The translations under genes were made by a program, and so were the position numbers. The notes under the pieces were generated by a model. It saw only the letters and a list, made by a program, of their open reading frames with translations. It made no database searches and was not told where the DNA came from. This document shows positions 1 to 4,112 of a stretch of DNA of 9,406 bases, in pieces (the stretch's first letter is position 1; every line of letters starts with the position of its first letter). The stretch is taken from assembly GCA_018263655.1 (NCBI GenBank), contig JAANWY010000131.1, positions 1 to 9,406 of the forward strand, in the 5' to 3' direction. This DNA is from Anaerolineales bacterium. GTDB lineage: Bacteria > Chloroflexota > Anaerolineae > Epilineales > JAANWY01.

Positions 1-136
1 GGCACTTTGTCTCGAAATACTCAGGATGACGAGGTATGCCAGGTGTTGAAAGGCTATCTGGAACCGATGTTTGTAAGTGCCGGTCACCTTGGCGGTCTTG
101 AAGTGTAGCTGCCTGAGTAGTTACCCACAATCGTTT
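1..136. other. Left flank, no supported gene
   Basis: No gene is supported here. Plus-strand frame 1 is open from the window edge to a TAG at 106-108 (about 35 codons), so it could be the tail of a gene lying to the left, but I recognise nothing in its translation. The bases around 18-30 (ACTCAGGATGAC) resemble a repeat end seen again at 2817-2826, so at least part of this flank is probably intergenic repeat DNA. Confidence 0.4.
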
Positions 137-250
137 TTGACTATCAGGACCCGTAATAGGGCGAGCGTGTCTACTGGTTTGATAGTCAATAACGATCATC
201 CATCGGCCGGACATCGGCCGGCAGAGGAGCGCTTTCTGCCGGCTTTTTTT
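137..250 (+). promoter_or_regulatory. Structured leader of glyA, candidate attenuator
   Basis: TTGACTATCA at 137-146 pairs perfectly with TGATAGTCAA at 180-189, closing a 33-nt internal region like the basal stem of an aptamer or leader domain. Two adjacent copies of CATCGGCCGG follow (201-210 and 212-221), then a terminator-type hairpin. The first copy (GCCGG, 206-210) can pair with CCGGC (218-222), which is the 5' arm of the terminator, so a mutually exclusive anti-terminator is possible. The order long stem, switch, terminator, Shine-Dalgarno, start codon suggests transcription attenuation of glyA. I could not match it to the ZTP, THF, glycine or SAM riboswitch consensus from memory. No convincing promoter was found upstream, so it could instead be the 3' end of an upstream transcript. 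Confidence 0.4.
217..250 (+). terminator. Intrinsic terminator hairpin just before glyA
   Basis: A perfect 9-bp stem is formed by GCCGGCAGA (217-225) and TCTGCCGGC (235-243), with a 9-nt loop, followed directly by seven T residues (244-250). It ends 39 nt before the glyA start codon. It may stop an upstream transcript or act as a conditional attenuator for glyA. Confidence 0.8.
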
Positions 251-289
251 GTGCAGCCGATCCAAGAGGAACTGTTGAGGAGGTTTTGG

Positions 290-1564
290 ATGACAATCTT
301 ATCACCTGAACGGAACGCGGAGATCGGTCTTTCAAGGCGGCTTGAGGAGGCCGATCCGGAAGTCTTCGCCGCTATCCGGCATGAAGAACGCCGGCAGCTC
401 GAAGGTATCGAGCTGATCGCATCGGAGAACTACGTAAGTCGAGCCGTGCGCGAGGCGATGGCTTCGGTGATGACGAACAAATACGCCGAGGGCTATCCAG
501 GCAAGCGCTACTACGGTGGCTGTGAGTTCGTCGACGTCGCCGAGCAGTTAGCGCGGGAGCGCGCACTGCGCCTCTTCGGCGCTGACCATGCCAACGTGCA
601 GCCTCATTCAGGCTCCCAGGCCAATTTCGCCGCCTACCTGGCACTCCTGGCGCCCGGCGACACGATTATGGCCATGGACCTCGCGCACGGTGGTCACCTG
701 ACTCACGGCAGTTCCGTCAATCTATCTGGCCAGATGTTCAACATCGTCTCATACGGCGTAGAACGCGAGACGGAGCGTATCGACTACGACCAGGTAGCTG
801 AGCTCGCCCGGGAGCACCAGCCGAACTTGATCATCGCCGGCGCCACCGCCTACCCACGATCCATCGACTTCGCCCGCTTCCGAGCGATCGCCGACGAGGT
901 GAGTGCCTACTTCCTGGTTGATATGGCACACATTGCCGGCCTCATCGCCGCAGACTTGCACCCCGACCCAGTTCCTCACGCGGACGTCGTTACGACCACC
1001 ACACACAAAACACTGCGCGGACCGCGGGGGGGCATGATTCTGACGACCGCAGACCATGCTAAAGCCATCGACCGGGCCGTCTTCCCGGGTACTCAAGGCG
1101 GGCCGCTGATGCACGTCGTCGCTGCCAAGGCTGTGTCTTTCAAAGAGGCACTCCAGCCTGCATTCGTCGACTATCAGGCGCGCATCGTCGCTAATGCGCG
1201 GGCTTTAGCTAGCCGGCTCCAAGAGAACGGGATACGCATTGTGTCCGGTGGGACAGACAACCACTTGCTGTTAGCCGATCTGTCCGATACCGGTGTGACC
1301 GGCAAGGAGGCTGAGGAGGTGCTAGAGCGCGCCGGCATCACGGTTAACAAAAACATGATCCCTTTCGACGAGCGCTCACCATTCGTGACCAGCGGCATTC
1401 GCCTGGGGTCGCCGGCTCTCACTACCCGCGGCTTCACCGAGAACGAAATGCGCCTAGTCGCTGACTGGACCACCCAGGTGCTTGCCCACGCGGATCGAGA
1501 CTCGGTGATTCGTCAGGTTCGCGAGGAAGTCACAGAACTCTGCCTGCGCTTCCCCGTCCCATAG
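290..1564 (+). CDS. glyA: Serine hydroxymethyltransferase
   Basis: This is a PLP-dependent cytosolic enzyme that interconverts serine plus tetrahydrofolate with glycine plus 5,10-methylene-tetrahydrofolate, the main source of one-carbon units. The predicted protein is 424 aa, normal for bacterial GlyA (about 415-430). Visible signatures are the N-terminal ELIASENYVS (41-50), NKYAEGYPGKRYYGG (63-77), the PLP-contacting DMAHIAG (211-217), and the Schiff-base lysine K240 in TTTTHKTLRGPRGG. TQGGP (268-272) and the C-terminal SGIRLGSPALTTRG (368-381) are also present. The frame stays open upstream to an ATG at 77, but that would translate through a terminator hairpin. The ATG at 290 has GAGGAGG at 277-283 with a 6-nt gap and gives the family's usual N-terminus. 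No terminator is obvious after the stop. The gene appears intact and is probably monocistronic, possibly controlled by the leader hairpins. Confidence 0.97.
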   Translation: MTILSPERNAEIGLSRRLEEADPEVFAAIRHEERRQLEGIELIASENYVSRAVREAMASVMTNKYAEGYPGKRYYGGCEFVDVAEQLARERALRLFGADHANVQPHSGSQANFAAYLALLAPGDTIMAMDLAHGGHLTHGSSVNLSGQMFNIVSYGVERETERIDYDQVAELAREHQPNLIIAGATAYPRSIDFARFRAIADEVSAYFLVDMAHIAGLIAADLHPDPVPHADVVTTTTHKTLRGPRGGMILTTADHAKAIDRAVFPGTQGGPLMHVVAAKAVSFKEALQPAFVDYQARIVANARALASRLQENGIRIVSGGTDNHLLLADLSDTGVTGKEAEEVLERAGITVNKNMIPFDERSPFVTSGIRLGSPALTTRGFTENEMRLVADWTTQVLAHADRDSVIRQVREEVTELCLRFPVP

Positions 1565-1772
1565 CAATTGCGAGCGACGTCAACGGGTGCCTCCCAGATT
1601 TGCAGGGGTTTCCAAACGATAAGCTGGCGGGCAGCGAGTCTCGTGCGCCTCGACCCCTTCGACAGGCCCTTCGATGAACTCAGGACGCCGCCTGGACGCT
1701 GCAACTTGTTGCAGGCAAGACCATCGCATGACAGAATGTCCGCCTTATCTTAATAGGTGTCTGCGCGCCAAC
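1565..1772. other. Intergenic spacer with repeat copy
   Basis: No gene is seen between glyA and the STAS promoter. The spacer holds one copy of the CCCTTCGACAGG / CTCAGGACGCCG repeat (1655-1690). It also has a small hairpin, CTGCAA (1699-1704) with TTGCAG (1709-1714), that lacks a T tract and is therefore not a convincing glyA terminator. Confidence 0.6.
1655..1690. repeat. Dispersed repeat, CCCTTCGACAGG family
   Basis: CCCTTCGACAGG (1655-1666) is followed by a diverged second unit, CCCTTCGATGAACTCAGGAC (1667-1686), then GCCG. The same unit occurs as an exact reverse complement at 2728-2747 and in amplified form at 2614-2685. This marks a dispersed intergenic repeat family. Confidence 0.75.
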
Positions 1773-1801
1773 TTGTAACCTGCAACTGGCGGTGGTATAA
1801 T
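1773..1801 (+). promoter_or_regulatory. Sigma-70-type promoter for the STAS gene
   Basis: TTGTAA (-35, 1773-1778), a 17-bp spacer and a perfect TATAAT (-10, 1796-1801) preceded by TGG, which makes it an extended -10 promoter. Transcription should start near 1808, placing the ATG at 1807 at or before the start site and supporting translation from 1873 after a leader of about 65 nt. Confidence 0.8.
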
Positions 1802-1872
1802 GGCTGATGCCTGACCCTGGATCAACCCGAGCGCTTCATTTTGAAATCAGCAGGGATGAAGAGGAGGACTCG

Positions 1873-2208
1873 ATGGAAATCTCAACCAGGAAGCTCAAGC
1901 GCGTTACGGTGGTCGATGTGAGCGGACGCATAGACCACGAGACGTCATCCGAATTAGAGAAGACCCTGGACCAACTTATCGAAGATGGGCAGTACAACAT
2001 CGTCGTCGATATGGCGGACGTGGAGTACATCAGCAGCCGCGGGCTACGCGCCTTACTGGCTGCACGCAAAGAGGTCCGTCGCTGGAATCGCGGTGACTTG
2101 CGAATCGCGAATCCGCAGGAGCATGTTCGCGAGACATTTGATCTCGTCGGTTTCACTCAGCTCTTCGAGATGTACGATGATCTTGTCAAGGCCGTCGGCA
2201 GTTTCTAA
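1873..2208 (+). CDS. STAS-domain anti-sigma factor antagonist (SpoIIAA/RsbV-like)
   Basis: This single-domain STAS protein of 111 aa is the usual size for SpoIIAA/RsbV-type antagonists. In such systems the unphosphorylated antagonist binds its cognate anti-sigma kinase and frees the kinase's target; phosphorylation on a conserved serine blocks binding. The core runs from VVDVSGRIDHETSSELEKTL (residues 13-32) through VVDMADVEYISSRGLRALLAAR to the C-terminal FDLVGFTQLFEMYDD. By alignment with B. subtilis SpoIIAA Ser58, the acceptor is Ser55; the aspartate normally just before it is Ser54 here. The ATG at 1873 has GAGGAGG at 1861-1867 with a 5-nt gap. The in-frame ATG at 1807 overlaps the predicted transcription start and has no ribosome site. 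It has its own promoter and terminator, so it is transcribed separately from the kinase and phosphatase genes about 1.1 kb downstream. Confidence 0.93.
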   Translation: MEISTRKLKRVTVVDVSGRIDHETSSELEKTLDQLIEDGQYNIVVDMADVEYISSRGLRALLAARKEVRRWNRGDLRIANPQEHVRETFDLVGFTQLFEMYDDLVKAVGSF

Positions 2209-2236
2209 GTCCTTGGCCTGCTCGTGATTGTCAGCC

Positions 2237-2267
2237 GAGCCTGAGATTCGGTCTCAGGCTCTTTCTT
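2237..2267 (+). terminator. Intrinsic terminator after the STAS gene
   Basis: A perfect 10-bp stem, GAGCCTGAGA (2237-2246) with TCTCAGGCTC (2252-2261), has a 5-nt loop and is followed by TTTCTT. It starts 28 nt after the stop codon and should end the single-gene transcript. Confidence 0.9.
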
Positions 2268-2503
2268 GTCGCCCCAGGCTGCCTGCAAGAACGGCGGCGT
2301 GATGAGTTCATGGAATGTCTGGAGTCCGTTTTCGCGTCGAAAAAGCCTGCCTGTGCGCCGTGCCTGCGCCGCCTGTCTGCGTACCTGTCATCCCTTCGGC
2401 TCAGCTCAGGACAGGTCTGAACGGAGCGGCGTCCAACTATCAACGACAGCCATGTCCTTCGTGACATCCAACTTGACAAAACGTTCATAAAGCAGACAAG
2501 CGG

Positions 2504-2582
2504 AGTGAAGAATCTACGCGAAACCTTACAGTGGAGGACACCGTTGGTCTTGGATTGGACGTATCGACGGAGATTCTTCGCT
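2504..2582. repeat. Inverted repeat AGTGAAGAATCT / AGATTCTTCGCT
   Basis: AGTGAAGAATCT (2504-2515) pairs with AGATTCTTCGCT (2571-2582) over 12 positions, one being G-T. The arms enclose a 55-nt interior. The arm motif resembles palindromic intergenic elements I associate with Chloroflexota genomes; that resemblance is from memory. Confidence 0.6.
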
Positions 2583-2613
2583 GTAAGCGTTCAGGGGGCA
2601 ACCCATGGAGCAT

Positions 2614-2685
2614 CCCTTCGACAGGCCCTTCGACAGGCCCTTCGACAGGCTCAGGACGCCGCTCAGGACGCCGCTCAGGACGCCG
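2614..2685. repeat. Two adjoining triplicated 12-mers
   Basis: CCCTTCGACAGG occurs three times in tandem (2614-2625, 2626-2637, 2638-2649). It is followed without a gap by CTCAGGACGCCG three times (2650-2661, 2662-2673, 2674-2685). All six units are exact. Together the two 12-mers make the 24-nt unit of the dispersed family, with each half expanded separately. Confidence 0.95.
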
Positions 2686-2823
2686 CCTGAGTAGACCGAG
2701 GCGAAGCCGAGGTCGTATCGAAGCGACGTCCTGAGTTCATCGAAGGGGGTGCGGCTTGTTCGAAGAACCGTCGCAAACCCGCACCCTTCGATACGGTCTC
2801 CACTTCGTTTCGACCTACTCAGG
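2686..2823. repeat. Long imperfect inverted repeat with 38-nt arms
   Basis: The arms at 2686-2723 (starting CCTGAGTAG, ending CGTATCGAAG) and 2786-2823 (starting CTTCGATACG, ending CTACTCAGG) match as reverse complements at 30 of 38 positions. Most mismatches lie in the middle of the arms. An inner imperfect pair, ATCGAAGGGGGTGCG (2739-2753) with CGCACCCTTCGAT (2780-2792), gives an alternative fold. No coding capacity is apparent. Confidence 0.75.
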
Positions 2824-2974
2824 ATGCTAGTCCTGATACCTCCTGAACGGTTACTCTTCGCTTTCCCACTTTCGACTATGTATGAGAGTAGATGAGCTGA
2901 GAGGGCAACTTCGACTATGTCAGTATCTCACTGAGCCGCTCAGAATGACATATGAGCAGCAATTCCCGTTATGG

Positions 2975-3058
2975 GGTTCGTAGTAACGGTGCGACTTTCT
3001 GAAGTCGCTTCAGTCGTTTGGGCTACGTAACCAGCGACTAAAGTCGCCACTACGAACC
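2975..3058. repeat. Cloverleaf-like palindrome A
   Basis: The outer arms GGTTCGTAGT (2975-2984) and ACTACGAACC (3049-3058) pair perfectly over 10 bp. Inside are two hairpins: GCGACTT (2991-2997) with AAGTCGC (3002-3008), and GCGACT (3034-3039) with AGTCGC (3042-3047). The arm motif GCGACTNNAGTCGC occurs in both, so the hairpins can also cross-pair. Confidence 0.85.
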
Positions 3059-3070
3059 TATTCTGGGGCA

Positions 3071-3182
3071 TGATCATCGTTTCGGCCACTAGCTCGGCTT
3101 GGATTGCCAAATCCAAGCCGTAACCGCTGGATTTGGCAATCCAGCGGGAGCAGGCGGAAGCCAATAGCCGAAACGATGATCA
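3071..3182. repeat. Cloverleaf-like palindrome B with complementary loops
   Basis: The outer arms TGATCATCGTTTCGGC (3071-3086) and GCCGAAACGATGATCA (3167-3182) pair perfectly over 16 bp. Inside is hairpin one, CGGCTTGGATT (3095-3105) with AATCCAAGCCG (3110-3120), loop GCCA. Hairpin two is CGCTGGATT (3125-3133) with AATCCAGCG (3138-3146), loop TGGC. The two loops are reverse complements of each other. The central 14 nt of one hairpin are the exact reverse complement of those of the other. Flanking direct repeats CCTATTCTG (3057-3065 and 3187-3195) suggest it may once have inserted on its own. Confidence 0.85.
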
Positions 3183-3335
3183 AGGCCCTATTCTGCATGA
3201 CAACAGCGCTAGAGCGGGAATTGCTGACATATGAGGGACGTTATAGGGTCCAATCCAGAATCGACTTCTTGGAGGCAGATTGGCCAAAAAGCCCATTCCA
3301 AACGTTCCATTGGTGTCGGTAGGGGCAGAGAACCA

Positions 3336-4112
3336 GTGTCCAAGCTGAAGGTGCATGCCAAGCCCGAGAACTTAGCGCGCATCGCTGCGTTCATCACCGA
3401 TGTGGCCGAACGTTGGGGTCTAGAATCCAAAGAGGTATTTGGCGTCCAACTGGCCGTCGATGAGGCGTGCACGAACATTATCGAGCATGGCTATGGTGGC
3501 GATGAGGCCGGCACGCTAGAAATCAGTTGCCGGCAAGCCGGCAACGAGTGCACGATCACCATCCGCGATTTCGGCCGCCGTTTCGACCCCGACGGCGTAC
3601 CAGAACCCGATATCGATGCCCCACTTGAAGACCGCCCTGTCGGTGGCCTGGGGCTGTTCTTCATGCGCCAGTTGATGGACAGCGTCGATTTTCAGTTCGA
3701 TGCAGATCGCGGCAACGTGCTCATCATGACTAAGCGACGGGAGCCGATCGCCGTCCGCGAGCCGGCCGAGGCAGAAGCTGTGCGCGCCGTTGTACCGCGA
3801 GGCCGGCTAGATGCTGACCTGGCCCAGGAATTGGAATCGGTGCTCGAAGACTTGATGGAAAACGGTCTTCACCAGCTGATGATTGACTTTCGGCACACCA
3901 CCTATATTTCCAGTAGTGGCCTGCGTGTTTTGCTTGTGGCGCTCCGCGAGGCGCGGGCGCACAATGGGGACGTCGTGCTATTCAACATGCGGCCCCGAGT
4001 GCGCAAAGTCTTCGCCATGTCGGGTTTCGATCAGCTATTCTCCATTTTTGACACCAAAGCGTCCGCTGTGCGGGTCTTTCCAAACGCTACCGACGCAAAC
4101 TTCGCACCATGA
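3336..4112 (+). CDS. Fused RsbW-like anti-sigma kinase and STAS antagonist
   Basis: The 258-aa product joins two partners of a partner-switching circuit that are normally separate proteins. Residues 1-135 are a GHKL-type serine kinase domain of the RsbW/SpoIIAB class. It shows the N box VDEACTNIIEHGY (E43, N47), the G1 motif IRDFG (D78, G80) and the G2 motif GGLGL (103-107). After a linker rich in Glu and Ala, residues from about 145 form a STAS domain (VVPRGRLDADLAQELESVL, then YISSSGLRVLL). The likely phospho-acceptor is Ser193 by alignment with SpoIIAA Ser58. The start chosen is GTG at 3336, giving VSKLKVHAKPENLARI, a typical kinase N-terminus, with AGGGG at 3321-3325. The in-frame ATG at 3231 lies inside the transposon target duplication and lacks a clear ribosome site. 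The gene overlaps the phosphatase by ATGA, so they are co-translated. Confidence 0.9.
   Translation: MSKLKVHAKPENLARIAAFITDVAERWGLESKEVFGVQLAVDEACTNIIEHGYGGDEAGTLEISCRQAGNECTITIRDFGRRFDPDGVPEPDIDAPLEDRPVGGLGLFFMRQLMDSVDFQFDADRGNVLIMTKRREPIAVREPAEAEAVRAVVPRGRLDADLAQELESVLEDLMENGLHQLMIDFRHTTYISSSGLRVLLVALREARAHNGDVVLFNMRPRVRKVFAMSGFDQLFSIFDTKASAVRVFPNATDANFAP

Larger units (their letters stand above)
2268..2956. other. Repeat-rich intergenic region, no gene
   Basis: No open frame here looks coding. Small frames (about 60-85 codons) run through tandem repeats and lack ribosome sites. From about 2337 to 2392 the sequence is a degenerate array of GCCTGYSYGCG-like units. At 2391-2416 it has a diverged CCCTTCGGCTCAGCTCAGGAC copy. 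The later part contains the inverted and tandem repeats listed separately. From about 2870 to 2925 two near copies of CTTCGACTATGT occur. Confidence 0.6.
2957..3226. mobile_element. MITE-like non-autonomous transposable element (270 bp)
   Basis: The ends are perfect 12-bp terminal inverted repeats, CAGCAATTCCCG (2957-2968) and CGGGAATTGCTG (3215-3226). Directly outside both ends lies the 9-bp direct repeat ACATATGAG (2948-2956 and 3227-3235), which reads as a target-site duplication. The element is too short to encode a transposase, and I recognise no fragment of one. Its interior consists of two side-by-side palindromic structures (2975-3058 and 3071-3182). The exact duplication suggests a fairly recent insertion. 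It sits between the STAS terminator and the kinase-STAS gene, only 109 bp before the latter's proposed start. A mobilising transposase would have to act from elsewhere in the genome. Confidence 0.8.

Noticed and set aside
77..289. N-terminal extension of GlyA to an ATG at 77
   Set aside because: It would translate through a terminator hairpin, adds 71 residues absent from the family, and the ATG at 290 has a strong ribosome site.
1699..1714. Terminator for glyA
   Set aside because: It is only a 6-bp hairpin, without a following T tract, and lies 135 bp past the stop.
1807..1872. Earlier start for the STAS protein
   Set aside because: The ATG at 1807 coincides with the predicted transcription start and lacks a ribosome site, while 1873 has GAGGAGG 5 nt upstream.
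2614..2685. CRISPR array
   Set aside because: The units are contiguous 12-mers with no spacers and no cas genes nearby.
2505..2734. Small plus-strand frames over the tandem 12-mers
   Set aside because: Their length comes from the repeat units (12 bp is a multiple of three), not from coding constraint.
2940..3164. 74-codon minus-strand frame inside the MITE
   Set aside because: It is made largely of palindrome arms, has no ribosome site, and shows no transposase-like residues.
3071..3182. tRNA gene suggested by the cloverleaf-like fold
   Set aside because: The stems are too long and there is no T-loop (GTTCRA), anticodon loop or CCA-compatible acceptor layout.
3231..3335. Earlier ATG start for the kinase-STAS gene
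   Set aside because: The ATG lies within the transposon target duplication, the added 35 residues resemble nothing in the family, and the GTG at 3336 gives the typical N-terminus. It is not fully excluded.
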